Source: Tritrichomonas musculus
Lineage: Eukaryota > Parabasalia > Tritrichomonadida > Tritrichomonadidae
Reading direction: 5' to 3'
Length of the DNA stretch: 64,000 nucleotides
Assembly (NCBI GenBank): GCA_039105265.1
Contig: JAPFFF010000003.1
Span: forward strand, 3,348,001 to 3,412,000
Program-made: the position numbers and the translations under genes
Shown here: piece after piece, positions 34,583 through 45,082 of the stretch
Position numbering within the stretch: the stretch's first letter is position 1
How the letters are laid out: the number at the start of each line of letters is the position of its first letter
Notes under the pieces: model-generated
What the model was told of the DNA's origin: nothing
What the model saw: the letters and a program-made list of their open reading frames with translations, nothing else
Databases searched by the model: none

Positions 34583-36256
34583 ATGTCGGGATTAATGAAT
34601 CTTTTTGGCTCCGGCCAAAATCTTGATAATACTAGTTTTCAATATGATCCAAGCAAACAAAGAAAAGCGCCTGTGCAGCAAAAACAGCCTCAGCAACGAA
34701 ATCAATCATCAAATCAGCAGCAGAGCGGAGTTGCTTTTCAATCGCAAGTTCAGCTTTTTCATTTCGATACAGCAAAAAATGAAAATCAATCATATGGTGT
34801 TGTTACTTTATGCATTCAAAAAACATCATCAAATGATGGCTATCAACTTCTCGCCTACAAAGAAAAAGACAGCCCATTTATTAATATTATGGTAACTTCT
34901 GCGATATCTTGGGTTTTGAGGAATAAAATATACGTATATCTAAAAGAACCAAACGGAATTCAATGGACAATCACTTTTCCAGATCAGCAATTTGCTGCAA
35001 GAGCTTGTATTTCAATTGGTGCAATTCTTTCTCCAATAGCTAATAATAAAGTATCTTATTTTGATATTGTGGTTGGTAATGGACCTTTATGCACGAAAAA
35101 TGATAATGTTTCTGTTGCATACATGGGATTTTCAGGAAATAATCTTCCCCAAACTGGATCTATGTTCGATTCAAATGAAAACTACAACTTTGTTATTGGT
35201 GCAAATAATGTAATTAAAGGATATTCCATTGGATGCGATCAAATGAAAGTTGGTGGAATTAGAGTTGTTTTAATTCCACCAGATTATGGATATGGAGCTG
35301 CTGGTGCAGGAAATCGAATTCCACCAAACGCTACTCTCTCATTTATCATTACATTAAATAGTTCTTCAACAGCTACTCAAACATCAAACGACAATTCGCA
35401 ATCACAACCTCAACAGCAGCAACAACAATCATCTCAACCGCCTGCCTCAAGTTCACAGATATCATCCCAATCATCTCAACAACAAATTAATAATGCAAAT
35501 GACGCTCATGAAGGGCCAAAACGTCGTCATCATCATCATCAATCTGCTGCTGCAAAGCGTGAAGCAATTATAAAAGAGCAAGAAAGAAAACGTCTTGAAG
35601 AAGAAAAAAAGCTTCGTGCAGCAGAAGCAATACCAACTGCTGATGAAGAAGATATTTTAAATAAAATTGACCAATTAAGCGATCTTATTCAATCACGTTA
35701 TGATTCCCTCGTCCTTGAAGCACCTGTTCCTCAGAAAGACAGAGATCTTGTCAGTGAAGTGCAAGCACTTGCAGCACAAATAGCTGGTCAAGAAATCAAA
35801 CTTAGAAAAAACAAAGAAATCATTGAAGAACTTCAAAGAACAAAGCGAAATGCAAGACTTCGTGCCGAACTTGATATCGTTCAAACAGAACTTGCTTCTC
35901 TTAAGGCAACCTTAAAAGGAGGAATGGACTTTAGAAAAGAAAACGACGAGCTTAAAGAAGAGCTGCGTAATATAAGAGAAGGTGAAATAACAAAATTACA
36001 TGATCAGATTGCGGATATAAGAGTTCAAATTAAAAATGAAAGAGAAATATCGCGACATGCTGTTAATGCAAAGGCAAAAGAACTTTTTTACCAGTTTATT
36101 GGATCAGCAATTGAAAATATTCAAGCAACTCTTGCTAAATCTTCAACTGTTGATTCAAAATCTTTGATGGGAACTATTAATGATGTTTTCATGAAATGTC
36201 AAATTGATGTAATTAGTCAAATAGATCAGGGTATGTTGCCTCCTGAAGAGAAATGA
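34583..36256 (+). CDS. FKBP15-like protein (WH1-like, FKBP and coiled coil)
   Basis: The 557-residue protein combines a Gln-rich N terminus, a WH1/PH-like beta domain at about 55-155 (ending NGIQWTITFPDQQFAARAC), an FKBP domain at about 160-255, a Gln/Ser linker with a His run (RRHHHHQ), and a coiled coil from about 325 to 515. This is the layout of FKBP15/WAFL, which works with the WASH complex on early endosomes and actin. In the FKBP domain most ligand-site residues are visible (Tyr in VAYMGF, F and D in MFDSN, V-I in NNVIKG, Tyr in YGYG, Phe in LSFIIT), while the tryptophan of the pocket is replaced by Tyr (IKGYSIG), a change often seen in active FKBPs. The start codon is in the context GGATCAATG. 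Confidence 0.8.
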   Translation: MSGLMNLFGSGQNLDNTSFQYDPSKQRKAPVQQKQPQQRNQSSNQQQSGVAFQSQVQLFHFDTAKNENQSYGVVTLCIQKTSSNDGYQLLAYKEKDSPFINIMVTSAISWVLRNKIYVYLKEPNGIQWTITFPDQQFAARACISIGAILSPIANNKVSYFDIVVGNGPLCTKNDNVSVAYMGFSGNNLPQTGSMFDSNENYNFVIGANNVIKGYSIGCDQMKVGGIRVVLIPPDYGYGAAGAGNRIPPNATLSFIITLNSSSTATQTSNDNSQSQPQQQQQQSSQPPASSSQISSQSSQQQINNANDAHEGPKRRHHHHQSAAAKREAIIKEQERKRLEEEKKLRAAEAIPTADEEDILNKIDQLSDLIQSRYDSLVLEAPVPQKDRDLVSEVQALAAQIAGQEIKLRKNKEIIEELQRTKRNARLRAELDIVQTELASLKATLKGGMDFRKENDELKEELRNIREGEITKLHDQIADIRVQIKNEREISRHAVNAKAKELFYQFIGSAIENIQATLAKSSTVDSKSLMGTINDVFMKCQIDVISQIDQGMLPPEEK

Positions 36257-36688
36257 GTATTATTTAAAAAAAATGTATTTTCATCGATTTTTAGAAATAA
36301 ATATTATTAGTATTTATAATAAATATTTGGTCAATAATGATTTAATTTATTAATTGATATTTCAAATTTTTTAAATTGGGGTTAGCACAAAATAATTGTT
36401 GTAATAATAGAATTATTGAGATGAAAAATATGACCATCATCAGCAAAAGCATGTTTGGCTTGTTATTAAGCAATTATCAAACAAAAGAGTGATAATATTT
36501 TTGGTATATATTAATATTATATTTGAATTTTGTGTTGCCGTATAATACTGAGATAAAATAAAATCAAAGAAGCATGGTCAAAACTGTAAATTCGAAAATC
36601 CTAATAGATAAAACAAATAGTTAACATCTATGCATTTGAATAATAACGAGTTTTTTTTAAATAACGGACAAAATTTTTTAAATCTCAA
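36257..36688. other. AT-rich spacer
   Basis: Nothing coding is seen. TCAAA directly precedes the ATG at 36689. Confidence 0.6.
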
Positions 36689-38125
36689 ATGTCTATTACT
36701 TCTCAAGCGCCTCGAAATTTTCATTTTGAAGCGCCAAATACGCCAAATGTTGTTGGTCCCGGTGCATATGAACATCGAAGTTGTTTTACCCCTTCAAAAA
36801 AATCTCGAATTCCATTTGGTACGACAACGCGACGCGATCTTTGGAATATTCCTGATGGACAAGAAGATGTTGGTCCTGGTAGATATGAGCCTAGACCAGT
36901 TTCTCGCTCACCATCATGCTTAACAAATATTAATCTTGAGTCAAAAAGAGAGTATTTTATTGATACACAACAAAATCCAAGTCCTGCAGATTATGCTCCT
37001 ATTCAAAATTGGGGTAAAAAAAGACCAAGAACTGGATTAACTAATCGACCTAGACAATTAAGAGCTCTTTCCCCTCCCCCTCCAGCACCAAAGCCTGAAC
37101 TTCCTGGTCCTGGATCTTATGATTTAATCAATAATGAAATAGATACTAACCATGCATGCGCATTTTCAGCAAGTAGATCACCACAGCGCGAGCCAGCTAA
37201 ATACAATGGAATTCCAGGACCTGGATCATATGGAAAGATTACAGATAGCAGAGATAATTCTACAAATAAAAATCCTTCACCTGCTTTTAAGTGCAAAGAT
37301 AAAAGAATTATTTTTAATAATCCAGTTAATGATAGTGTAATGCAAAATCACATAGCTTGGATGCCTGAGATATTTGAAGGAAGGCCATTTGGTTCGAATA
37401 CGTCACGTGAATTAGATTGGAAATCACCTGGAAAAGAATCGCCTGGGCCAGCAATTCATTCTTCTCAATCTAAAAGGACATTTACAAAGCAAACATTGGC
37501 TTTTGGATCAGATCGTGTTACGTATCCAGACTCATTAATTGAAAATCCAGGGCCAGGATATTATGATAAATGTGATAAATCATCTTCTAAATCTAAATCA
37601 AAGCTTCCTTCATTCGGTAAGGCACCAAGAGGGGATTTATGGAATGTAAAAATTACTCCATCACCTGGTCAATATGAAGAAAATGTTGCTGAAAAAATAG
37701 AACGTTGCGTTATTTTAAGAACAGCAAGTCCAGCTTTTAAAGATCGTTCTGAACGATACAAATCATACGTTAAAGAGGATCCAAATCCTGGCCCCGGAGT
37801 TTATTTTGCTAAACAGCCATCCAAAAAGCATTATTCCAAGTTTAATAGAGATGTCAGATTTAGAGATGATAATTTTGTCGGCCCAATGAAGATGAACGAT
37901 TCTCCTTCTCCGGCTAATTATACAGTTGAAACAGAAACTACTCGGAAAAGAATTGTTGGAGGGCAAAAAGTTAATGCAAGAAGATTTGAAAAAAGTCCAC
38001 AAAATTCAAAAGTTGGACCTGGAAAATATGGGAAGCTTGAGTGTGATATGGTTCATCCTTCATACAATGTGAAATTTGATCCCGAACTAAAAAGGAAAAC
38101 AGAATTGAAGAAGTTATATACTTGA
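36689..38125 (+). CDS. SHIPPO/STPG-repeat protein (ODF3-like)
   Basis: The 478-residue protein is built of at least ten Pro-Gly-Pro-rich SHIPPO/STPG repeats (VGPGAYEH, VGPGRYEP, LPGPGSYDL, IPGPGSYGK, NPGPGYYDK, SPGQYEE, NPGPGVYF, SPANYTV, VGPGKYGK), with intervening basic segments often beginning FGxxxRRDLWN. Proteins of this type (ODF3, STPG1/2, CIMAP) sit along or inside flagellar microtubules. No signal peptide or membrane helix is present. In a trichomonad it likely belongs to the flagellar axoneme or to axostyle microtubules. The start context is CTCAAATG. It is not known to act with its immediate neighbours, but three other microtubule-linked genes occur in this window. Confidence 0.85.
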   Translation: MSITSQAPRNFHFEAPNTPNVVGPGAYEHRSCFTPSKKSRIPFGTTTRRDLWNIPDGQEDVGPGRYEPRPVSRSPSCLTNINLESKREYFIDTQQNPSPADYAPIQNWGKKRPRTGLTNRPRQLRALSPPPPAPKPELPGPGSYDLINNEIDTNHACAFSASRSPQREPAKYNGIPGPGSYGKITDSRDNSTNKNPSPAFKCKDKRIIFNNPVNDSVMQNHIAWMPEIFEGRPFGSNTSRELDWKSPGKESPGPAIHSSQSKRTFTKQTLAFGSDRVTYPDSLIENPGPGYYDKCDKSSSKSKSKLPSFGKAPRGDLWNVKITPSPGQYEENVAEKIERCVILRTASPAFKDRSERYKSYVKEDPNPGPGVYFAKQPSKKHYSKFNRDVRFRDDNFVGPMKMNDSPSPANYTVETETTRKRIVGGQKVNARRFEKSPQNSKVGPGKYGKLECDMVHPSYNVKFDPELKRKTELKKLYT

Positions 38126-38391
38126 TAGATTCATATTATTACTGAAATATATTTGTTTGATGTGTTTATAAAATGTGTGTATATTTTAATTTTATCTTTT
38201 TTTTTTTATTTTTAAATAAGTTACAATCATAATTGAGTTTACATATACTGATTTCTAAAGTTTAGTACTACAGTTCATTAAATTTTATATGAAACTTGTC
38301 CAATTTAGTGCTTTTTTTAATTAACGATTTATTTGGAAATTTGAATCCATATTTGTTCAAATAAAAATTTTAAACAGCTAAGAAAATTTTA

Positions 38392-40101
38392 ATGATAGAT
38401 CATAGAGAAGTGCAGCATCTTATTCGGCAAAATAAGAAAATCAAGGCTAAAATTGTTGAGCAAGCCCGTGTTTATCAAGAAGAAAGAGCGAAGTTGAAAG
38501 CAATTAATCGATCTCTTCAAAAAACACTTGAAGATGAAAAAGAAAAAAACCGTGCAACAATTGAAGAATTCAATGCAAAAATCATTGCTTTGGAAGCAGA
38601 ATTGAAACGAGTTAGGTCAAATGAACCTCAAGTCACTAATTATACGACTGCTAGGAGCCGCCCTTTAAAGCCAATATCTTTTGCCCAACTTGAAGCTGAA
38701 AGTAAGCGTCTAGCTGAAGAAACAAATAGAATTATTCAACAAACTCAAAGCCCAAGTAAGACATTTTTCATGTCGCCGCCACCACCAAATGTATCAAATA
38801 ATGCCTATCAAACATCAAAGTTTTCAAACAGTCAAAGTTATCGTACACGATATCAATTTAATTTATCAGATAATTATCCAAGCAGCAACAATTTTAATCA
38901 AATCCCACAACAACTTCCTCAACAGCAACCACAGCAATTTCAACAGTCAATTCCTCAACAAAACTATGGTAAAACACAACCATATTTGAATCCTACTAAT
39001 AATAAAATTACTAACAGCGATAATTCAGCACGTCAAGAAAATTATAATGTTCAGCAAATATATCAGCAAACCCAGCAAAAGCCACAAAAAAATTCAACTC
39101 TTCCTAGTCCACAACCAAATTCTAATTCTTTTCCTTTTTCAAGTAATCAGCAATTGAATAATCCTGCTCAAAATATAGTTATTGAAGAAGAAGAAGAATT
39201 GGAGACTAATCATGATCAACAAATTGATGATGCATCAAATGATTTATTAAGTGATGATACAGTTCCAGCAGAGGATGAGAATCCTGTAATAAATGACACT
39301 ATTAATAATAGTCAAAGTGATGATCAGAAAGAACAGAAGCAATCTCAACAAAATACAGCACATGAATCTAGCAAATCTTCTTCAATTTCAAGTGGCCAAA
39401 CGCAACCCCCAGCTGCCACCAAAGAACAAAAATCATCGCCACCAAAAAATTCTCCTGCAAATGAGCCAAATAAAAATAAAACACAGAATCCGACTATTAA
39501 TCAAATATCTGTTTCAAATAATAAAAAACCGCAAAATAAAGCTGACCAAAAAGCAGCTACATCTCCTGGCATATCTGTTATCATCAACGATGAAAGTAAA
39601 AACTCAGAAGATCCGTTTGCAGATAACTTTTTGGATGACGATTTTAGAGAAGAAGAGCCAAATTCAAATGATCAATCACAACAAAAGCAGCAAGAAGCGC
39701 CAATGCAAGAAAAAGTTCAACAAAATCAAAAAGAAGAGCAGCCAAAATCTGCGCAGCCAGAAAAGCAAAAGCAACCAGCAAAAGAGTCTCCGCCTACCCC
39801 TAAGAAAGACACATTTATGAATGATATACCTTCTACAATTTTTGATGATATTTCATTTAATCATGACGTAATGGGTTCTGATTTAGATATGGAAGCTGCA
39901 TTTAATGCTCCATCTCAATCAATTACTCAAACTAACAACAGTAATGAAAAGAAGAAGGTAGAAGATAAAGAGAAGAAATCGGTAGGTAAGCAAAATAATA
40001 AAAAAAATGAAACACAAGAAGATGTCGACGAAATACATGTACCTTCAGCAGGTTCTTGGAGTTTTCCTTCGAGTCAAATTCAAATTGAAGGCTTTGATTA
40101 G
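38392..40101 (+). CDS. Coiled-coil protein with long Gln/Asn/Ser-rich disordered region
   Basis: The 569-residue protein is not recognised. Residues about 5-75 form a strong coiled coil (RQNKKIKAKIVEQARVYQEE). The next 440 residues are low complexity: poly-Gln/Pro-Gln stretches (QQLPQQQPQQFQQ), then acidic and Ser/Lys/Gln-rich segments. The last 20 residues (EIHVPSAGSWSFPSSQIQIE) are distinct and may be a conserved end motif. The layout, a short N-terminal coiled coil with a long disordered tail, is reminiscent of shugoshin-like or cytoskeletal adaptor proteins, but I saw no shugoshin-specific C-terminal motif. Probably cytosolic or nuclear. Confidence 0.65.
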   Translation: MIDHREVQHLIRQNKKIKAKIVEQARVYQEERAKLKAINRSLQKTLEDEKEKNRATIEEFNAKIIALEAELKRVRSNEPQVTNYTTARSRPLKPISFAQLEAESKRLAEETNRIIQQTQSPSKTFFMSPPPPNVSNNAYQTSKFSNSQSYRTRYQFNLSDNYPSSNNFNQIPQQLPQQQPQQFQQSIPQQNYGKTQPYLNPTNNKITNSDNSARQENYNVQQIYQQTQQKPQKNSTLPSPQPNSNSFPFSSNQQLNNPAQNIVIEEEEELETNHDQQIDDASNDLLSDDTVPAEDENPVINDTINNSQSDDQKEQKQSQQNTAHESSKSSSISSGQTQPPAATKEQKSSPPKNSPANEPNKNKTQNPTINQISVSNNKKPQNKADQKAATSPGISVIINDESKNSEDPFADNFLDDDFREEEPNSNDQSQQKQQEAPMQEKVQQNQKEEQPKSAQPEKQKQPAKESPPTPKKDTFMNDIPSTIFDDISFNHDVMGSDLDMEAAFNAPSQSITQTNNSNEKKKVEDKEKKSVGKQNNKKNETQEDVDEIHVPSAGSWSFPSSQIQIEGFD

Positions 40102-40366
40102 AATAATTTGTTCTTTTTATGTAAATTTATATTTATTATGTAATTTTATGAAACTGTTTTGCTTTTGTTTTTATATTGTTAATCAATTGCATTAAAATGA
40201 TATAGAATGTAAATTCATTGCCCAAGTTATTTATGGCAATATTTTTTGAAATTTTTTTTTTTCAGAATAAACAATAAAGGAATTTAAACTCTAAGAATTG
40301 AGATTATGAGAAAAAGTTTTTATTTAATCAGAAAAAAAAAAAAAAAAAATTGATTGATTATTCAAA

Positions 40367-40624
40367 ATGTTCCTTCCTTTAATTCTATCCCTTATTTTAA
40401 TAAAAGCAAAAGATGAACCTGCCTCAAACCCTGCACCAACATTAGATTTTACGCCCCACCCAACTTCAAAATCAGGTATTCCAACCCTTCCTACAATCTT
40501 TGGATGTACTATTGGTGCAATTTGTTTTATTGCTCTTTGTGTTTCATTTTTATGCTTCCGTAAAGAACAACAGCAAGGATTTGCTCAATCAGCACAAATT
40601 TTGCTTGAAAAGAACGATATCTAA
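40367..40624 (+). CDS. Small type I membrane protein
   Basis: The 85-residue product is not recognised. It has a short cleavable-looking signal peptide (MFLPLILSLILIKA), a Pro/Thr-rich extracellular stalk of about 27 residues (SNPAPTLDFTPHPTSK), one membrane helix at about 45-64 (TIFGCTIGAICFIALCVSFL) and a cytosolic tail of about 20 residues. The start has the context TTCAAAATG. The layout resembles the 95-residue protein at 20525-20812. It is convergent with the Rab gene. Confidence 0.7.
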   Translation: MFLPLILSLILIKAKDEPASNPAPTLDFTPHPTSKSGIPTLPTIFGCTIGAICFIALCVSFLCFRKEQQQGFAQSAQILLEKNDI

Positions 40625-40881
40625 CTTTTTTTTGGATACAATTCAAAGTAAGTCTTGAATTAGCATTTTATGGACATTATATTATTAAATTCACTGCTAC
40701 AAGAAAAGAAGTATTCTTTTTATTTTTTTTTATTTTATTAATATCCATATTCCTTTTTTGAATAAGTAATCTTTTATCTTAATAAATTTAAATTATCTAA
40801 AAATAATAAAAAAAAAAGTCGCATGATAATATTATCTTGTTTAGTTTTGAAATTAAACTGAGATTAAAATAAACTAATTAA

Positions 40882-41496
40882 TTAACAACAGGAGTTGTCT
40901 TTTTTTCTTGTTGTATTTTCTTCAGTTAATAGCTGTGTAGCTGAATTATTTTTAGATAGATCCTTAACGTTAGCAACTGTTCTTAATACATTTTGAGCTG
41001 TCGTTTGGAAGGCAAGTTCGACATTATCGCCAACACGAGCTGATGTCTCAAGATAATTCAAGTTATGGAGTTCGGCAAAAGCTTTGGCTTCTGATTCTGA
41101 TATTTTTCTTGAGGATTCAAGATCTGATTTGTTTCCGATAAGCATAACGACAGCATTTGGATCACAATGTGCGTGAACATCGCTGAGCCACTGGCTAAGA
41201 TCATCAAAGCTTTTACGATCTGTTAAATCAAATACAAGGATGACACCAATGGCACTTCTAAAATAGGCTTTGGCTATAGCTCGAAAACGTTCTTGGCCAG
41301 CAGTATCCCATATTTGTAATTTGACTTGTTTTCCATCAACATCGATGTCTGTTGCAATAAATTCGACTCCAATTGTAGATTGAGATTCGCCTGTGAAAGT
41401 GTGATCAACAAGACGAGTGAGAATAGCAGTTTTGCCGACACCACTTGATCCAATTATAATAAATTTAAAAGTTGTTCCGTTCTCATCTTGATCCAT
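40882..41496 (-). CDS. Rab family GTPase
   Basis: This 204-residue Rab GTPase, a switch for vesicle traffic, has all five G boxes: GSSGVGKTA (P loop), TIGVEF (switch I effector), WDTAGQERF (switch II), GNKSDL and ETSARV. The C terminus ends in SCC, the usual double-cysteine prenylation site for membrane anchoring. The catalytic Gln of switch II is present. Overall it looks closest to the Rab2/4/14 group (AYFRSAIGVILVFDLT) but the subfamily is not settled. The frame extends 19 codons upstream to an ATG at 41553. I chose the ATG at 41496 because TCTCAAAATG lies there and because Rabs normally start a few residues before the first strand (FKFIIIG). Confidence 0.93.
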   Translation of the reverse strand: MDQDENGTTFKFIIIGSSGVGKTAILTRLVDHTFTGESQSTIGVEFIATDIDVDGKQVKLQIWDTAGQERFRAIAKAYFRSAIGVILVFDLTDRKSFDDLSQWLSDVHAHCDPNAVVMLIGNKSDLESSRKISESEAKAFAELHNLNYLETSARVGDNVELAFQTTAQNVLRTVANVKDLSKNNSATQLLTEENTTRKKDNSCC

Positions 41497-41695
41497 TTTG
41501 AGATTCGGAGAAAAAAGAATCCTGAATTTTCTATTAATTGATAATTCATTCAAATCAAAGAAAAAGTTTATCCTTATTTATACAGTGAAACTTTTTAATT
41601 TTATTACGATAATGAATTTAAAAGGTATAACTGCTAATGTAAAGTATTTAATTTATAAATAAACGATCATCGTAAAATAAAATATCATTAATTTT

Positions 41696-43873
41696 TTATT
41701 CGAATTTATAATTCCATGTAACAAATCCATTAATTGGTCTAACGACTTGCGCTGGGAGGACGCAAGGGCAGTAAGGTGAATGGGTCACATGATCAAAAAT
41801 AGCTTCCTTTGATTTACCTGATACTATAAACATAACTTCTTTAGCATGGTTTATGACACGAGGGCAGAGAGTGATTCGTTTCATATTCACTTGAGGAACA
41901 AAGTGGCTTGTAACAAGTGAAATTTTGTCGTTAATTGCTGGGAGACCAGCGAAAAGTGATGCTGTATGTCCATCTGATCCCAAGCCAAGTAAAATAAGAT
42001 CAAAAATAGGTTCATTTTCTTCACCGAATTCTTTTCTTATTTCTTCTGAGTATTGTGTAGCTGCCTGTTTTGGATCGATTTCGCCTTTCATTCTATGAAC
42101 ATTCTTCTCTGGAATCTTACATGCGTCAAGGAATGATTCTTTAACCATCTTATAGTTGCTATCTTCATGATCAGGAGGAACGCATCTTTCGTCAACAAAG
42201 AAAATGATGAGCTTTTCAACATCAATGCGTGAAAGGTAAGGCTCAGTTGTAAGTTTTTCAAATATTGTTTTTGGTGTTTGTCCGCCTGAAACTGCCATTC
42301 GACAGATTCCATTCTTCTCTATAGCAAGAGAAATAAATTTGGTAATTTGTTCTGCTGTTGATTCTTCAAGTTCATCTTGGTTTTGGTATCTGTTTTTGCG
42401 TACGCGTTGAGAAGCAGATAATTCTTCACTTTCAACTCTTTGACTTGAATGCTTAGTGACATCAATTCCTGGAGCATATTGAATGACGAAATTTTCACCC
42501 GATTTTTCTCTTTCTTCCATGATTTGCAAAATTGGTGAGACGATTCTCCAAGATTGTTCAATTTCATCAGATCGAGTAAAGAACGATTGATCACCAGCAA
42601 CTGCATCAATTAAAACTCGTTCGTAGGCACCTTGTATTGCGTTTTCTCCGAATTTCTTAGCATATGAGAAGTTAAGTGGGATTTGGACGGTATTAAGGCC
42701 TGCTCCAGGAACTTTGACGTGCTGCTTAAGGATGATTCCTTCATTGGGTTGGATTCTGATCTTAAGACTGTTTGTTTTAGTGTAAGTGTTGTAACCAAAA
42801 ATTGAATGAGGAACTTGTCTAAAAACAATCTTTATGATGGATTCTTTCTCTTTCATGCATTTACCACTTGAAAGATAGAATGGAACGCCATGCCAACGCC
42901 AGTTATCAATGAAGAACCTGATGTAGGCTAAGGTTGGGGTAACTGATTCTTTTGAAACGCCATCATGTTGTCTATATCCACAATATTGGGCAAGAATTAT
43001 ATCCTCTTTAGTTAATGGTCGAATTGCATGAAGAACTTTCATTTTTTCATCACGGATTTCCTTTGATTTGAAAACAGATGGTGGTTCCATGGCTGTAATT
43101 GCCAAAAGTTGAATAAGGTGGTTTTGAATCATATCACGAACAACTGAAGCTTGATCGTAATAGCCTGTTCTTTGGCCAACATCGACCTTTTCGGCAACAA
43201 TGATTTCAACTTGAGATATATAATTTCTGTTCCATAAAGGTTCCCAAATTGAATTCGCCCAACGAAAAGTGAAAATATTGGTTACTGTTTCTTTTGCTAA
43301 GTAGTGATCAATTCGATATATTGAATCTTCATCAAAGCATTTATGTAGATCTTTGTTTAATTGAATAGCGCTATCTATATCCCTTCCAAATGGTTTTTCA
43401 ACAATGATTCTGACCCACATGTCATCAGTTGATTTTATACCACTCTTTGCGAGACCTTGAGCTATATCTTTGACAATTGTTGGTGGTGTTGCAAAATAGA
43501 CTAAAACGCCTTCATACTTTGATTTTGAGATTTCGGATTTAAGAGAAGAATATGTTTTGGGATCTTTGTAATCACCTTGAATGTATTTGACGCGACGTAA
43601 AAAATGGCTTGGTATTTCGCACATCTGATCTGATTCTGGACCGATTCTACTAAATTGCCTGATTCCTTGGATAAGTTTTGTTTCAAGTTCATTTGGCTTA
43701 AAAGATGAACGGGCAACACCAATGATTCTTGTTTTATCACTAAATTGGTTGTAGCAAGAAATTGTTTCAAGAGATGGGATTAACATTCTTACAGCAAGAT
43801 CACCTGATGCACCAAAAATGACATAGCATATATCATGCTCAGCAAGTTTAATGATTTCCTTTTGAAGGTTCAT
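41696..43873 (-). CDS. Fused glucose-6-phosphate dehydrogenase and 6-phosphogluconolactonase
   Basis: The 725-residue bifunctional enzyme carries the first two steps of the oxidative pentose phosphate pathway, yielding NADPH. The N-terminal part (1 to about 470) is G6PD, with the NADP fold GASGDLA at 21-27, EKPFGRD and the active-site RIDHYLAKE at 187-195. The C-terminal part (about 490-725) is the lactonase, with SGGQTP (about 527), VDERCVPPDHEDSN and GLGSDGHTASLF. Fusions in this order (G6PD first) are known from trichomonads, whereas the malaria parasite and Giardia fusions have the lactonase first. Two oddities in G6PD are Ala193 where most enzymes have Gly (RIDHYLGKE) and Val28 after GDLA where a Lys is usual. 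The catalytic His and Lys (194) remain. Cytosolic; a TCACT initiator precedes the ATG. Confidence 0.96.
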   Translation of the reverse strand: MNLQKEIIKLAEHDICYVIFGASGDLAVRMLIPSLETISCYNQFSDKTRIIGVARSSFKPNELETKLIQGIRQFSRIGPESDQMCEIPSHFLRRVKYIQGDYKDPKTYSSLKSEISKSKYEGVLVYFATPPTIVKDIAQGLAKSGIKSTDDMWVRIIVEKPFGRDIDSAIQLNKDLHKCFDEDSIYRIDHYLAKETVTNIFTFRWANSIWEPLWNRNYISQVEIIVAEKVDVGQRTGYYDQASVVRDMIQNHLIQLLAITAMEPPSVFKSKEIRDEKMKVLHAIRPLTKEDIILAQYCGYRQHDGVSKESVTPTLAYIRFFIDNWRWHGVPFYLSSGKCMKEKESIIKIVFRQVPHSIFGYNTYTKTNSLKIRIQPNEGIILKQHVKVPGAGLNTVQIPLNFSYAKKFGENAIQGAYERVLIDAVAGDQSFFTRSDEIEQSWRIVSPILQIMEEREKSGENFVIQYAPGIDVTKHSSQRVESEELSASQRVRKNRYQNQDELEESTAEQITKFISLAIEKNGICRMAVSGGQTPKTIFEKLTTEPYLSRIDVEKLIIFFVDERCVPPDHEDSNYKMVKESFLDACKIPEKNVHRMKGEIDPKQAATQYSEEIRKEFGEENEPIFDLILLGLGSDGHTASLFAGLPAINDKISLVTSHFVPQVNMKRITLCPRVINHAKEVMFIVSGKSKEAIFDHVTHSPYCPCVLPAQVVRPINGFVTWNYKFE

Positions 43874-45082
43874 TATCTAAAAAGTGATATGATTGTTTAT
43901 TTTTATAAAAAAGTGGTGTTTTTCTGTTAATTTTTTTTTTTGAAAAAGATTAATAATACAAAACCTGGAGGCAGCTCATTATGTTTGCAAACACTTGTTC
44001 TTTTATATCTTTTTAGGAATGATGATAAGATATACTTTTTCAAGAAGTTTTATTTATTTTATTTGGTATATACAAAATTGAATTTGAAAATTATAATTTA
44101 TCAATTTTGTGAGCAATTCAAAAAAACAATGAATCAAATCTCCAGATTTGACGATAAAAGCAACGAAGATAATCAAAAAAATGCCTTTTATACAAAATGT
44201 TTTTGATGAATAAAAAAAAAGTTTATTTTTATATTTGAAATAAATAACATAATGATTTTGTCATTCAAGTGTTGTAATTAAAATGTTATTTTGTTGTGTA
44301 AAAAGTTTAATTACTATCTTAGTATTAATTTGTTTATATGTTTTAATGCTCATGTGCAGTTCAAATTCAATTTTTAATTGTATTTTTTAAATAATTTAAA
44401 TAGGTTAAAATATAAAGCTATAGTCTTATGAGTATTCTTCACTGATTGTATATAGATAACTGGTCCATTCATGACCAAAAGCATTCATTTTGAATAAAAA
44501 TCAGAACAAAATTAATAAAAAGTATTCTTTTGGATTATTTATCCCGTTTTTTATTATCAATTAAGTTATAATTCCTGTAATTAACTGTTTTCATATTAAA
44601 TATATATTACTTGAGAGATTTTGTATACATTCAATTAGATAGTATAATAGAATAATTAGCAATAAAGAAAAATATACTTTTCATATGATCAACATTGACA
44701 GATATAATTAAAAAAAAAAAAAAAAAGAGTTTGTCTTTCTTATTTTGGAAAAAAAGAGAAATGGTCATTTCGAGTTATCTTTCTACCATAGAATTTTGAA
44801 TTCATAATAGAAAAAATTATTTAAGCCTTCACAAATAAGAGTGTTGATAAAAAAATCTGATTATCTTCTTATTAACAGAAGAAAATCAATTTAATTATAG
44901 AGAATTTTCATTCTTTCAAGCAACTAAATATTGAGTAAAATAAAATCAAAAATGGTGTAAAATTCATCAAAGAAATATGCTTTCTATATATAGTAAAACG
45001 TACAAAAATTAAAAATGACGTTAAAATTCAATGAATTTCAGATGCACGTTTAAAAAACACCTTTCAAATCATATTAAAAGCA
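43874..45082. other. Divergent AT-rich spacer
   Basis: No convincing gene: the frame at 43940-44206 is low-complexity. A14-17 tracts occur near 44710. TCATA at 45069-45073 may be the initiator of the BTB gene. Confidence 0.6.
43883..43887 (-). promoter_or_regulatory. TCACT initiator of the G6PD-6PGL gene
   Basis: TATCACTTTTTAGATAATG on the minus strand: the TCACT initiator is 9 bases before the ATG. Confidence 0.5.

Noticed and set aside
41497-41553. 19-codon N-terminal extension of the Rab protein
   Set aside because: Unlike Rab N termini and placed upstream of the likely transcription start.
43940-44206. 88-codon frame beside G6PD-6PGL
   Set aside because: Low-complexity translation and no support; antisense promoter region of the divergent pair.
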